Shown in pieces: positions 37,866 through 47,526 of a stretch of DNA of 64,000 nucleotides. Source of the stretch: Alphaproteobacteria bacterium (GTDB lineage: Bacteria > Pseudomonadota > Alphaproteobacteria > UBA2136 > UBA6156); contig JAIXQG010000002.1 in assembly GCA_027485835.1 (NCBI GenBank), positions 202,232 through 266,231 on the forward strand, read 5' to 3'. The position numbers and the translations under genes were made by a program. The notes under the pieces were generated by a model. It saw only the letters and a list, made by a program, of their open reading frames with translations, had not been told where the DNA came from and ran no database searches. Every line of letters begins with the position of its first letter. The stretch's first letter is position 1.

Positions 37866-39131
37866 ATGAGACGTGTTGTTGTGACTGGCATGGGCATTTG
37901 CTGCCCGATTGGTAATACCCTTGATGAGGTGAGCGAGAACCTCAAGAAGGGTGTGAGCGGTGCCACGCATGCACCAGACTTTGCCGAACATGGCTTTGGT
38001 TGCCAGATCGGCGCGTTCGTCAAAAACCTGCCCGAGCTTACTGACCTGCGCGTCAAGAAGCAGGCTATGGGCGATGGCAACCTTTTGCGATTTGCCTACT
38101 ACGCAACCGAACAGGCGATTGCCGACGCCAACCTGACGCCGGAAGATCTTCACAAAGCCGGCATCATTTACGGCAATGGTGGCCCTTCCACCAAGGATCA
38201 GGTCAATGCTTCGCTCAAAACACTTGAAGCCGGCAAGCCGCGCATCAATCCGATGATCGTACTGTCCACCATGACCAGTGGTCCGGTAGCTGTGCTCGCC
38301 ACAGCCTTCCAGATCCGCCGCATGAACTTCATGGTAGGGGCGGCTTGCGCCACCAGCGCTATCGCGATCGGTGAAGCCGCCGAGAAAATCCTTCTCGGTA
38401 AGACCGACATCATGCTGGCAGGTGGTGCGGAAAGTGCCGACTGGGAACTAGCCCAAGGCTTCGATGTGATGCGTGCCATGTGCCGCGACCACAACGAGAA
38501 TCCGGCGGAGGCGAGTCGGCCGTTCGACGTCAACCGCTCCGGCTTTGTGCTGGGCGAAGGCGCTGGCACGCTTGTGCTGGAAGAGCTGGAACATGCCAAG
38601 GCCCGTGGCGCCCGCATTTATGCGGAGCTTATTGGTTACGGCACCTCCAGCGATGGCAAGGACCTGACCAACCCGGACCTGGATGGTGCTGTGCGCAGCA
38701 TGCGTGAGGCATTGGATGGCTTTAACGGACATAAGATTCCGTTGAGCCATGTCAATTACCTGAACACGCATGGCACCAGCACCCCGAACGGCGATGGCAA
38801 TGAACTGAACGCTATTTCCAAAGTCTTCGGCGCGACCCCGCCGCTGTTCAACTCGACCAAGTCGATGACCGGACACTCGTTGGGTGCCGCCGGTGTTCAT
38901 GAGGCTATCTACAGCCTGTTGATGATGCGGGACGACTTCCTCGCCCCGACCATCAACGTGACGCAACCAGATCCTCTGGTTGCGGAACTGGAACTGACGG
39001 ACAGTTTGATTCTGCAAACTGAAGACCTTTACGAAACCGGCATCGCCCTTTCCAACAGCTTCGGTTTTGGTGGGGTAAACGCCACTCTGGCTTTCCGGAA
39101 CTATGGCAAGAGCCTCGGAGATACCATCTGA
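37866..39131 (+). CDS. Beta-ketoacyl-ACP synthase, FabB-like (KAS I)
   Basis: A 421-residue condensing enzyme of fatty-acid synthesis. The catalytic triad of KAS I/II is visible: the Cys in GAACATSAIAIG near residue 165, His in YLNTHGTSTPNGD near 300 and His in STKSMTGHSLGAAGVHEAIY near 335. Details such as VHEAIYSLLMM and SNSFGFGGVNATL match FabB more than FabF. The start at 37866 has AGGGAG upstream. No acpP, fabA or other fatty-acid gene is adjacent. It sits between sucC and mdh in the opposite direction, with ATC/CTC/CTT-rich codons unlike them. FabB-like versus FabF-like is likely but not certain. Confidence 0.9.
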   Translation: MRRVVVTGMGICCPIGNTLDEVSENLKKGVSGATHAPDFAEHGFGCQIGAFVKNLPELTDLRVKKQAMGDGNLLRFAYYATEQAIADANLTPEDLHKAGIIYGNGGPSTKDQVNASLKTLEAGKPRINPMIVLSTMTSGPVAVLATAFQIRRMNFMVGAACATSAIAIGEAAEKILLGKTDIMLAGGAESADWELAQGFDVMRAMCRDHNENPAEASRPFDVNRSGFVLGEGAGTLVLEELEHAKARGARIYAELIGYGTSSDGKDLTNPDLDGAVRSMREALDGFNGHKIPLSHVNYLNTHGTSTPNGDGNELNAISKVFGATPPLFNSTKSMTGHSLGAAGVHEAIYSLLMMRDDFLAPTINVTQPDPLVAELELTDSLILQTEDLYETGIALSNSFGFGGVNATLAFRNYGKSLGDTI

Positions 39132-39148
39132 CACGAAACACGACCAGT

Positions 39149-39179
39149 CGCGGGGGATTCCTCCCGCGGCTGTTTTTTA
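39149..39179 (+). terminator. Intrinsic terminator after the FabB-like gene
   Basis: CGCGGG / CCCGCG stem with inner GG/CC pairs, then GCTG and six T residues. Confidence 0.85.
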
Positions 39180-39258
39180 TTGTTTTTTATCAGATTTGTC
39201 CGTATGTAGAGCGTATTGATTTACGTTTTCTCAAAGACCTGCGGGTCGGGAGGGTCGC

Positions 39259-39561
39259 ATGAATCAGAATGAGGATTCGCGCGCTTTCCTGCCGGAAAGC
39301 GTCCAACATTACCTTGACCGAAACCTGCCGAACGTTATCCAGCTGCTGCGGGATATTGAACATCGGACCGAGAACAGACCCCCTTTTGCGGTTGTCTACT
39401 TTTTAAGGCAACGCAGACCACGCGCCGTCTCGCTCAATGACCTGTTTGCCGATGCCATGGCGGAGTATATTGAGTGCACTTTAAGAAACAACGGCTTTAG
39501 GGCTGTGAGCGTGTACAGCCTACATGGTACGCGTAAGTTTCAGATACGTTGGTCGCGATAA
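39259..39561 (+). CDS. Hypothetical protein, 100 aa
   Basis: Unrecognised, soluble. GGAGGG precedes the ATG. Helical N-terminal half (ESVQHYLDRNLPNVIQLLRD), basic middle (FLRQRRPRAVSLNDLFADAM) and a strand-like end (AVSVYSLHGTRKFQIRWSR). It is enclosed by the terminator of the FabB-like gene and a bidirectional terminator shared with mdh. Confidence 0.6.
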   Translation: MNQNEDSRAFLPESVQHYLDRNLPNVIQLLRDIEHRTENRPPFAVVYFLRQRRPRAVSLNDLFADAMAEYIECTLRNNGFRAVSVYSLHGTRKFQIRWSR

Positions 39562-39572
39562 GCTGACCACGC

Positions 39573-39609
39573 AAAAACCCCCGGAAGAGTGATCTTTCCG
39601 GGGGTTTTT
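39573..39609. terminator. Bidirectional terminator next to mdh
   Basis: Long stem CCCCCGGAAAGA-type: ACCCCCGGAAGA pairs with TCTTTCCGGGGGT, between five A and five T residues. Confidence 0.93.
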
Positions 39610-39621
39610 GCGGACGGTGGG

Positions 39622-40683
<1,062 letters not shown>

Positions 40684-40798
40684 TTACCGAAGGGTGGTTA
40701 AGGGTTGTAGGGGCGCGAATTAAAGGCTACGAACACATTGAAATACAAATGAGAGGCGTAAAGCCCGAGACATCACCCTTCCCTTCAACAGCAGACGG

Positions 40799-41401
40799 AT
40801 GAACCATATGCTGAACTTTGTACGGCGCTTGCGCGAGCAGCGTAGCGACAAAAAATGGAATGAGGGAGTTGAAGCTCTGACCTCACTTCTCACTGAAACG
40901 TTGCCGCTGGGCCATGCCCGCCCGCTAGTACAACCCTCTGCGATGTACCGCGTGACGGCCGACATGCCCTACCAAGGCCCTTACCTTGATGAAAGCCTGA
41001 TGCCTGCCCGCTTGCCTGATGGCACGCTGCTGGACACGTACCTGATTGATGGCTTTGCCATTGACGGTTTGTGGCTTGGCTACGATGTGGTGGTGTGCAA
41101 CCTCTACCTGCAGCTTCAACTGCCGGAAAGGCGCAATCGATTCCCGCATCCGCTCACCCTGTTACCGGTGTATGAATTTACTCCGGCGATGGCGGATATT
41201 CTGCAGAAGACATCGCCCGCAGATGAACATTACTACAAGTATGTTTACTGCGTGGAGCGCCCTGAGGGCTACGAGCTGCTGACCCGCGAGATGTTTGCGG
41301 AGCAGTACAGTTGGGACAGGCCGAAGCTTGCGACGCGGGGAATACTCCCTTCTCGCTCTGCTGCACATGCAGGCCAACACAACCTTAAGAGAGCCGCTTA
41401 A
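40799..41401 (+). CDS. Hypothetical protein, 200 aa
   Basis: Unrecognised cytoplasmic protein. A basic helical N-terminus (MLNFVRRLREQRSDKKWNEG) precedes a mixed region (YDVVVCNLYLQLQLPERRN near residue 95) and an aromatic, charged part (DEHYYKYVYCVERPEGYELL near 142). The tail is basic. ATG at 40799; another ATG at 40808 is possible. It faces away from mdh and converges with the M48 protease gene. Confidence 0.6.
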   Translation: MNHMLNFVRRLREQRSDKKWNEGVEALTSLLTETLPLGHARPLVQPSAMYRVTADMPYQGPYLDESLMPARLPDGTLLDTYLIDGFAIDGLWLGYDVVVCNLYLQLQLPERRNRFPHPLTLLPVYEFTPAMADILQKTSPADEHYYKYVYCVERPEGYELLTREMFAEQYSWDRPKLATRGILPSRSAAHAGQHNLKRAA

Positions 41402-41418
41402 CAGGCTCTGTTTTACGA

Positions 41419-41456
41419 ACACAAACGCCATGGAGGAAACTCCATGGCGTTTGTGT
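41419..41456. terminator. Perfect 17-base hairpin between convergent genes
   Basis: A perfect 17-base inverted repeat (ACACAAACGCCATGGAG and its complement) with a GAAA tetraloop. It lies between the orphan gene and the M48 gene, with no clean T-tract. It probably works as a convergent terminator or stabilises both RNA ends. Confidence 0.6.
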
Positions 41457-41461
41457 GTGGC

Positions 41462-43099
41462 TTAGCTATTGGGATCGACAATCGTTTTATACAGCTGACC
41501 GGGTTGGAGATCTTGCCCCTCGGGGAGGTTGTTGAGGGCGCGGAAGAGCGGTTCTTGGTAGGCGCCGACCGGCAGGTGGGCAGCTTTTTGGGCGACGGTT
41601 TCTCCGGCGGCGGCGGTGAAGGCGTGCAGGTAGAGTTGCTTGTACTTGAGGGCCTCGGTACGGGTGAGGAAGCGCACGTTTTTGAGGATGGCCATCAGGT
41701 TGGCATCTTCACGTTGCATCACCTCGTCATTTGGATAAATGGCGGTGAGCACCATCATTTTATTACGGCGGGTGGCGGTTTCGAACGCCACCACGCGGAA
41801 ACGTTTGGGGCTATTCAGATACCGGTAGGTGGCGGTGTAGCCAATCACTTCGCGGTGCGGCAGTTGGCCGAGGTCTTCGGCGGCAGTATCGGCCAGCAGG
41901 TCGGCGGTGTCTTCGTCGGTAGAGGTAGGTGTTTCGTCATCCCCCTCCTCGGCCGAGGTAGCAAGCACGGGTTGGCCGATGGCCATACGCTGCACGCCGC
42001 TGTTGAGGGCGGGCAGCAGCTTGGCCAGCGTGGCAGCGGGGCTCCGGCCCGTGACCGACTTATACGCGTTGACGCGGACATAGGTGCCGCTTTGCGGGTG
42101 GCCGACGAGCCACGTGCCGAGGTCGTCGAAGCTGCCACTGGAAAGGTATTCAGTGGTCGACCCTGCGGGTAATGGCAGCACCACGCGTTCGCGCGTCAAT
42201 ACCAATTCGTTTTGGCGGGCGATGCCGTAGCGCCGCGCGGGGCCGAAGGCGAGCCCTTCTATGGCTTGCATGTAGCGGGTGCGGCCTGCGTCGGGCGTGG
42301 AAGACATCGGTGCGTCTCCGGCGTCCTTGCGCGCGGTATCCAAGCGCTCTTGCGAGGGTGGGTGAGAGGATTTGAGGCGGTCGAGCACCGAGGCTTTTTC
42401 GCCGCCAAAGGCCGCTTGCAGGCGTTGCTCCATATAGCCATTGTAGAGCAGCATGGCCTGTTGGGCGTCCACCGAGCCGGTGGGGGCAAAGCCTGCGGCC
42501 TGCATGTAGCGGCGGCCTAAACTGTCGGCTTCGCGCTCGTAATCGCGGCTGAACGCCATGCGCCCCACGGTTGAGGCTTGTTGCCCCACCGTGCTTAGGC
42601 CTTCCAGACTGGCGGGGTCGGAGGCTGCGGTTGTGGCGGCGACACCGGCAACGGCGCCCATGATAAAGATATCTGCCACGCGGCCTGCGGTAACACTGCG
42701 CGCGACGTGGCGCGAGGTAAGGTGTCCGGCCTCGTGGCCGATGATGGAGGCAAGTTCGTCTTCCGAACTCAGGTACGCCAATAGCCCGCGGTGGAAGGAC
42801 AGATAGCCCGGTGTGGCGAAGGCGTTGACCTCGTTGGTATCGATCAGGTTGCACTGAACCGGTTCGGCGGCGGCTTCCGTCACCGCATAGATGCGGTTGC
42901 AGAGGTCGTTGACGTACAGCGTGGCGGCGGACGTTGGGCGGTAGACACCTTCCGCCGCCAGCGTGGCGGTGGCGGTTCGGTCGCCGAGTTCGCGTTGTTC
43001 CTTCGGGCTGGTAAGGCTGAGATTATAGCCGCCGGTAGCCGGATTGGCGGCACAAGCGGCAAGCCAAAGCGCGGGAAGAAGCAGAAAGAGGCGTTTCAT
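41462..43099 (-). CDS. M48-family metalloprotease lipoprotein
   Basis: A predicted lipoprotein (MKRLFLLLPALWLAACAAN; lipobox LAAC with Cys16) with a zinc protease domain. HEAGH (SIIGHEAGHLTSRHVAR near residue 120) and the downstream Glu in DYEREADSLGRRYM near 186 form the M48 site, as in BepA/LoiP. The 545 residues are longer than these; a C-terminal beta-rich region (about 300-545) replaces the TPRs of BepA, with an acidic linker near 385 (EEGDDETPTSTDEDTADL). Likely role: outer-membrane protein quality control. Confidence 0.88.
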   Translation of the reverse strand: MKRLFLLLPALWLAACAANPATGGYNLSLTSPKEQRELGDRTATATLAAEGVYRPTSAATLYVNDLCNRIYAVTEAAAEPVQCNLIDTNEVNAFATPGYLSFHRGLLAYLSSEDELASIIGHEAGHLTSRHVARSVTAGRVADIFIMGAVAGVAATTAASDPASLEGLSTVGQQASTVGRMAFSRDYEREADSLGRRYMQAAGFAPTGSVDAQQAMLLYNGYMEQRLQAAFGGEKASVLDRLKSSHPPSQERLDTARKDAGDAPMSSTPDAGRTRYMQAIEGLAFGPARRYGIARQNELVLTRERVVLPLPAGSTTEYLSSGSFDDLGTWLVGHPQSGTYVRVNAYKSVTGRSPAATLAKLLPALNSGVQRMAIGQPVLATSAEEGDDETPTSTDEDTADLLADTAAEDLGQLPHREVIGYTATYRYLNSPKRFRVVAFETATRRNKMMVLTAIYPNDEVMQREDANLMAILKNVRFLTRTEALKYKQLYLHAFTAAAGETVAQKAAHLPVGAYQEPLFRALNNLPEGQDLQPGQLYKTIVDPNS

Positions 43100-43117
43100 A
43101 AGTACATGCTAGCAAAG

Positions 43118-43142
43118 CAAAAACACCCGCGCGAGGCAGGTG
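43118..43142 (-). terminator. Intrinsic terminator of the 43169 gene
   Basis: On the minus strand CACCTGC pairs with GCGGGTG (one T-G pair) around CTCGC, followed by five T residues; it lies between two minus-strand genes. Confidence 0.75.
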
Positions 43143-43168
43143 CTTGGGGTTTGGGCGCCCTTTTTGAT

Positions 43169-44176
43169 TTATTCAAATAGGTTTGCCTGTCGCAGAACCG
43201 TCGCCTCCTCAGAGTCGGGATAAAGTTTACCGCTCAAGCCAGACCCGATAACCCACCCTTCTTCCCGTTTGGCATCCTCAATCATCTCAGGTGTCAGCCA
43301 TTCCGGAGGTGTCATCAGCCACGTTAAATGACCTTTTGCATCCAGCTTATGAAACCAGTCGACCGTGGCGCGCACCTGCGCTTGGTCTCGAACGGGGAGA
43401 GATGTATCGTAGTATCCGGTGAGCAAACCGGGCCAGATTTCCACATGGATAACCCGAATATCCTCTTGCGCCAGTACATTTGCGTGAAAGCCGGTTTCGA
43501 ACGGCCAGACACGGCTGCAGGATTGAAGCTGCGGATGTTCGCGCAGTTTCTGTACCATAGGGATACCCATGAGCGATTGCCCGCCTACACTGGCGGTTCC
43601 CAGCAGTTTCCAGACTGGCTGAGCCTTGCTTTCGCGGTGTTCGCACCAGCGTTTATTCCGCAATACGGTGCCACTTCCCGTTACAAACGGGTACTGCGGA
43701 CTGGTGGGTTTAAGGCCTTCCAGCTCCGTTTTAACCGGACACCCCCAGAAGGGGCCGCTTTGCGATGCGCTTTGCGTCATACGGTTGATAAGGGCCGCGA
43801 CTTCAAACCGATTATTGGTGTTTTTAACCGTGTCGGTGATCGCACCCTTTAAAAACTCAGCCATGTAAGACCATGGCGTGGGCCCGTGATAGCCCATGGC
43901 CTTGGCTAAACCTGCGGGAAACCCAAGGTCGAAGTCGTAGCCAATAAGGACCTTTTTTCCGCTTTTAACAGCGTTGATCAGATAGTCTTGCAAAAATTCA
44001 TGACACGCCCAGCGGGTGCGGAAATACTGCTCGGATTGCGTTTGGCTCAGCGTATCCCTTATCCCCACCCAAATGGCATCGACCGAGGGTTTGGGCGGGC
44101 TGGGCGTGTTCTTGGCACTCCAATCAACCGCTATGTAAACATCGCATTGATTGTGAGTGCCACGGATGTGTTGCAC
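43169..44176 (-). CDS. Conserved hypothetical protein with VDWSAKN motif
   Basis: A 335-residue soluble protein. The N-terminal YIAVDWSAKNTPSPPKPSVD followed by a second acidic strand (VLIGYDFDLGFPAG near residue 78) is like a group of alphaproteobacterial proteins with an RNase H-like start, related to DUF429-type predicted nucleases. Some of these have been labelled CbiG or molybdopterin-related; I see no support for that. HVEIWPGLL near 247 may add another acidic site. It precedes the CCG-domain gene's 3' end by 14 bases and may be in its operon. Confidence 0.6.
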   Translation of the reverse strand: MQHIRGTHNQCDVYIAVDWSAKNTPSPPKPSVDAIWVGIRDTLSQTQSEQYFRTRWACHEFLQDYLINAVKSGKKVLIGYDFDLGFPAGLAKAMGYHGPTPWSYMAEFLKGAITDTVKNTNNRFEVAALINRMTQSASQSGPFWGCPVKTELEGLKPTSPQYPFVTGSGTVLRNKRWCEHRESKAQPVWKLLGTASVGGQSLMGIPMVQKLREHPQLQSCSRVWPFETGFHANVLAQEDIRVIHVEIWPGLLTGYYDTSLPVRDQAQVRATVDWFHKLDAKGHLTWLMTPPEWLTPEMIEDAKREEGWVIGSGLSGKLYPDSEEATVLRQANLFE

Positions 44177-44190
44177 ACACAGTACCGGAA

Positions 44191-45120
44191 CTAGACGGCC
44201 ATATTACGGGCTTGCATGGCGGGGGTGGGGTCGACGTGCAGGCGGTTGAAGCCGAGGGTTTTCTTGTCGAGACCAAAGGCCGCGCCGACCAGTTGGGCAA
44301 TGTTCATTTCCGGCAGGTCGATTTTGGTGCCCATGGCCTTTTCGCTACGGCTTTGGTAGGCGCCAAGGGCGAAGTCGCACAGAGTGCAGGGCGAAACCAT
44401 GACATCGGCGCCCGCTTGTTTGGCTTGCAGGCTGTGGCCGCCGGACATGTTGAGGAACTCTTTCTCGTTCACCAGCATGTAGTGGAAGCCGCAGCATTTG
44501 TCCTTACCGAAATAGTCGACCGAGGCGCCGCCCAAGGTACTGATGAGGGTTTCCAAGTACTGCGGGCCGCGCACGGTACCGCCGCGGCCTTCGAAAATCT
44601 CGTTCGGGCGCAGGGCGTGGCAGCCGTAGAACGGTGCGACGCGCAGGCCGTTGAGCGGGTTCTTCAGATGCTGTTTGAGCGTATCTTCGCCGATGTCGTC
44701 GACCAGTACCCAGATGAGGTGCTTGACGTCGATAGTGCCCTGATAGGGGCGCACGCCCGCCTTGACCAAGACCTTGTTGATGGTGGCCAGCAGTTCCGGC
44801 TCGTTTTTAAAGCGCTGGTTGGCAAAGGTAAAGGTTTGCAGGCAGGTGTTGCAAATGGTGACGATGTCCATGCCCATTTCTTCCGCCTGCGAGAAAATAC
44901 GGGCATTGATGGCGAGGGCGGCAGCGAGGTCGTGCTCCTGCAGGTTACCGGCGCCGCAGCAGGTGGCGGCGGGCATGTCGTGCAGGCCGATGTTCAGCTG
45001 CTCGGCAATCGCTTGAGCCGACCAGTCGGCCTCCTTCTGGATTTGCTTGGCGGCACAGCCCGGGTAGTAGGCGTAGTTAAACTTGTAGTCTTCTTTGTTC
45101 TTGGGCTTGATGTGGGCCAT
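44191..45120 (-). CDS. CCG-domain iron-sulfur protein (HdrB / SdhE-type)
   Basis: A 309-residue protein with two CCG domains, as in HdrB of heterodisulfide reductase and the SdhE/SdhC subunit of type-E succinate dehydrogenases. Seen: YYPGCAAKQ, ATCCGAGN near 53, CNTCLQTF near 87, FYGCHALRP near 165, DKCCGFHY near 208 and SPCTLCDFALG near 243. These cysteines can hold the unusual noncubane [4Fe-4S] clusters. No sdhAB, hdrA/C or lactate-utilisation partner is next to it, so the electron donor or acceptor is unknown. Confidence 0.85.
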   Translation of the reverse strand: MAHIKPKNKEDYKFNYAYYPGCAAKQIQKEADWSAQAIAEQLNIGLHDMPAATCCGAGNLQEHDLAAALAINARIFSQAEEMGMDIVTICNTCLQTFTFANQRFKNEPELLATINKVLVKAGVRPYQGTIDVKHLIWVLVDDIGEDTLKQHLKNPLNGLRVAPFYGCHALRPNEIFEGRGGTVRGPQYLETLISTLGGASVDYFGKDKCCGFHYMLVNEKEFLNMSGGHSLQAKQAGADVMVSPCTLCDFALGAYQSRSEKAMGTKIDLPEMNIAQLVGAAFGLDKKTLGFNRLHVDPTPAMQARNMAV

Positions 45121-45152
45121 GGGAATGTATCCGTTTCCGTTAATGAAAAAGC

Positions 45153-45284
45153 TTAGTACTGGCTGGAAGGCACGATTTTGCCCTCGGGCGGTTGCGGCAT
45201 AACGCGCTGGCCACAGGCCGCAAGGGCCAGTGAGGCGCCCAGCATGAGGGTAAGCAAGAGAATGTGCTTCGAGGTTTTCTTCAT
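45153..45284 (-). CDS. Small lipoprotein, 43 aa (LptM-like layout)
   Basis: A short minus-strand gene too small for usual cut-offs. It starts MKKTSKHILLLTLMLGASLA, followed by a lipobox LAAC (Cys24) and a 19-residue mature part ending IVPSSQY. This layout (signal, Cys-Gly, short Pro-rich tail) resembles LptM/YifL, a partner of the LPS translocon LptDE, although the classic GLKGPLY motif is absent. It lies 32 bases upstream of the CCG-domain gene on the same strand and overlaps nothing if the divergent FNR gene starts at 45339. Confidence 0.65.
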   Translation of the reverse strand: MKKTSKHILLLTLMLGASLALAACGQRVMPQPPEGKIVPSSQY

Positions 45285-45338
45285 ATGCCTACTTTGAGTA
45301 GGATTGCACGAAAAGGTCAAGCGGCGTATGTAGCTTGT

Positions 45339-46364
45339 ATGAGCAATTACGTGACCGATGTGGCAATTATAGGTGCAGGCCCGAGCGGCTTGTTCATGGT
45401 ATTCGAAGCCGGATTTTTAGGCTACAAGACCGTTGTATTAGACGCTTTACCCCAGATTGGCGGCCAATTAGCGGCCCTTTACCCGGAAAAACCGATTTAT
45501 GATGTGCCCGGCCACCCGCATATTTTAGCAGGCGATTTAGTGAAAAATCTGGAGGCCCAGGCCGCGCCGTATAGTCCGACCTATTTGCTCGGCGAGCCGG
45601 TTGAGAGCATGGATGAGGCGGAGGGAGTGTTTACACTCCAAACCGCCAGCCACAGCGTGCAGGCCAAAGTGGTTGTGATTGCCGGCGGTGGCGGGATGTT
45701 TACGCCCCGCAAGCCAACCCAGCTGGACAACTTGGCGGCCTTTGAGGCGTCGGGCAGCGTGCGCTACGCGATTACCAAAAAGCATGAGCTTTCTGGTAAA
45801 GACGTGGTGTTAGCGGGTGGCGGTGACAGTGCGTTGGATTGGGCCGTAGAACTCGCCCACATAGCCCGCCACGTGCATGTGGTGCACCGCCGGAATGACT
45901 TCCGCGCCGCCGAAGCGACGGTGGCCGAGATGATGCGGCTGGTGGAAGCTGGTAAAATTAGCTTGCACACCCCGTTCCAGTTGGACGCTTTGAGTGGCGA
46001 AAACGGTCAATTGACCGAAGTACGTTTGGCTGACCTGGATGGCGCCACCCGCAATGTTGCCGCGACCGAACTTGTTTGTTGCTTTGGGCTTGCGCCGAAC
46101 AGTGGCCCCCTCAGCAACTGGGACCTTGGACTCGAAAAGGGTGTGCTGCCGGTAGACCGCAGCACCATGGCTACACGGCGGGCTGGAGTGTTGTGCATTG
46201 GCGACATGGCGCACTATGAAGGTAAAGTGGCGTTGATCCTTACCGGATTTGCCGAAGCCGCTGTAGCAGCCAAGACTGTACAGGCGCACATCAACCCCGA
46301 GCGTAAATACCGCGTGCAATACAGCACCAGCAAGGGTGTACCCGGCACACCGGGGGTAGCGTAA
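45339..46364 (+). CDS. Ferredoxin/flavodoxin-NADP reductase (thioredoxin-reductase-like)
   Basis: A 341-residue flavoenzyme of the YumC/FNR2 class. Seen: FAD-binding VAIIGAGPSGLFMVFEAGF, LPQIGGQLAALYPEKPIYDV (diagnostic for this group), NADP-binding VVLAGGGDSALDWAVEL, VVHRRNDFRA, and the second FAD motif CIGDMAHYEGKVALILTGFAEAA-type block near residue 290. The CxxC of thioredoxin reductase is missing, as expected. The start at 45339 (MSNYVTDVAI) is chosen over an upstream extension that overlaps the small lipoprotein gene. Confidence 0.93.
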   Translation: MSNYVTDVAIIGAGPSGLFMVFEAGFLGYKTVVLDALPQIGGQLAALYPEKPIYDVPGHPHILAGDLVKNLEAQAAPYSPTYLLGEPVESMDEAEGVFTLQTASHSVQAKVVVIAGGGGMFTPRKPTQLDNLAAFEASGSVRYAITKKHELSGKDVVLAGGGDSALDWAVELAHIARHVHVVHRRNDFRAAEATVAEMMRLVEAGKISLHTPFQLDALSGENGQLTEVRLADLDGATRNVAATELVCCFGLAPNSGPLSNWDLGLEKGVLPVDRSTMATRRAGVLCIGDMAHYEGKVALILTGFAEAAVAAKTVQAHINPERKYRVQYSTSKGVPGTPGVA

Positions 46365-46391
46365 ACCCCCTTGCCGCCCTATATTAGCAGC

Positions 46392-46913
46392 ATGAAGCCT
46401 GTCTCAGTTTACCCGGTGGTACGTTTGGCCCTTGTTGTGGGGGCTATGGTGTTTATGGCGCAGGTAGGGTTGGCACAAGCTACTTCTAATGGCGAAGTAA
46501 GCAAATATCTTGCTAACGATCTTTTTTGTGACACCGTTGACTTGCTTGAGGGTGATATTGGTCTTTTAATAGGCTTGATTTTAGTATTTTTAGGACTTTG
46601 GAGTATGATTCAAGGAGCTAAAATTCTCTCAGCTTTACCATTACTTATTACGGGAGCCTTCATAACCGCTATTCCCAGTCTTATTTTATCGACATTGGGG
46701 GGCCTTGGAGAGCTTCTTAACGAGACGGGAATGTCTAAAAGTACTTTCAGTCCTCCTGAATGTCCGGCTCTAACTCCTGCTCAAGACGGAATTGATAAAG
46801 CTATGAAGAATAGTAGTGGAGCTTTTTATCCCAGCCGTGGCTCTTATCCAAAGCTGAAAGATGCTGCACCCGCTTACTGCGCGTCAAAACCCGAGGACGT
46901 TCGATGCAACTAG
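46392..46913 (+). CDS. Secreted/membrane protein, pilin-like hydrophobic layout, 173 aa
   Basis: Starts at ATG 46392 with a signal peptide (MKPVSVYPVVRLALVVGAMV to about LAQA). Two long hydrophobic segments follow, about residues 55-75 (DIGLLIGLILVFLGLWSMIQ) and 80-103 (ILSALPLLITGAFITAIPSL), then a 65-residue hydrophilic tail with four cysteines. The layout of signal plus two adjacent membrane segments resembles VirB2/TrbC-type pilins, but no other conjugation gene is near. The DNA is AT-rich compared with its neighbours. No function can be assigned. Confidence 0.65.
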   Translation: MKPVSVYPVVRLALVVGAMVFMAQVGLAQATSNGEVSKYLANDLFCDTVDLLEGDIGLLIGLILVFLGLWSMIQGAKILSALPLLITGAFITAIPSLILSTLGGLGELLNETGMSKSTFSPPECPALTPAQDGIDKAMKNSSGAFYPSRGSYPKLKDAAPAYCASKPEDVRCN

Positions 46914-46920
46914 GATCGCC

Positions 46921-47484
46921 ATGATTCTCCTTACCGGCCTTGGTAACCCAGGTGTTACGTATGAAGAGACCCGACATAATGTCGGGTTTATGGTGTTGGA
47001 GGCGGTGCGGCAGCATTACGACCTACCCGGCTGGACGGGGAAGTTCAAGGGATTGGTGAGCAAAGGCAAAGTAGGTGGTGTGGATGTTGTACTGCTACAG
47101 CCCCAAACATTTATGAACCTGAGTGGGCAGAGCGTGCAGCCGGCTGCCGCGTTTTACAAGATTGAGGCTAAGGACATTCTGGTGGTCCACGACGAATTGG
47201 ATTTAGAGCTTGGGCAACTGCGTTGGAAAATAGGCGGTGGCGATGCCGGACATAATGGATTGAAGAGCATTACCGAGACGCTGGGTACGCCTAATTACCA
47301 GCGTTTGCGGTTTGGCATTGACCGCCCCGTGCATAAGGCACAGGTGAGTGACTACGTGCTGCATAAGTTTAGCGCCGAGGAACGTGAACGCGTGGAGGCA
47401 CGGATTGGCCAGATTGTGAACGCGTTGCCTAAAATCCTGCTCAACCCCCAAGCCGAGCTTGCCAAATTGCCCGCCCTTGCGTAA
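46921..47484 (+). CDS. pth: Peptidyl-tRNA hydrolase
   Basis: Recycles tRNA from stalled peptidyl-tRNA. The 187 residues show TGLGNPGVTYEETRHNVGFM with the catalytic His, LLQPQTFMNLSGQSV, VVHDELDLELG and GGGDAGHNGLKSI. The start at 46921 follows the preceding stop by seven bases. Next to ychF, a very common pairing. Confidence 0.97.
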   Translation: MILLTGLGNPGVTYEETRHNVGFMVLEAVRQHYDLPGWTGKFKGLVSKGKVGGVDVVLLQPQTFMNLSGQSVQPAAAFYKIEAKDILVVHDELDLELGQLRWKIGGGDAGHNGLKSITETLGTPNYQRLRFGIDRPVHKAQVSDYVLHKFSAEERERVEARIGQIVNALPKILLNPQAELAKLPALA

Positions 47485-47526
47485 AGAACTCGTAGAGTAA
47501 GTTACGAATAGAACGGTAGGATTTTT

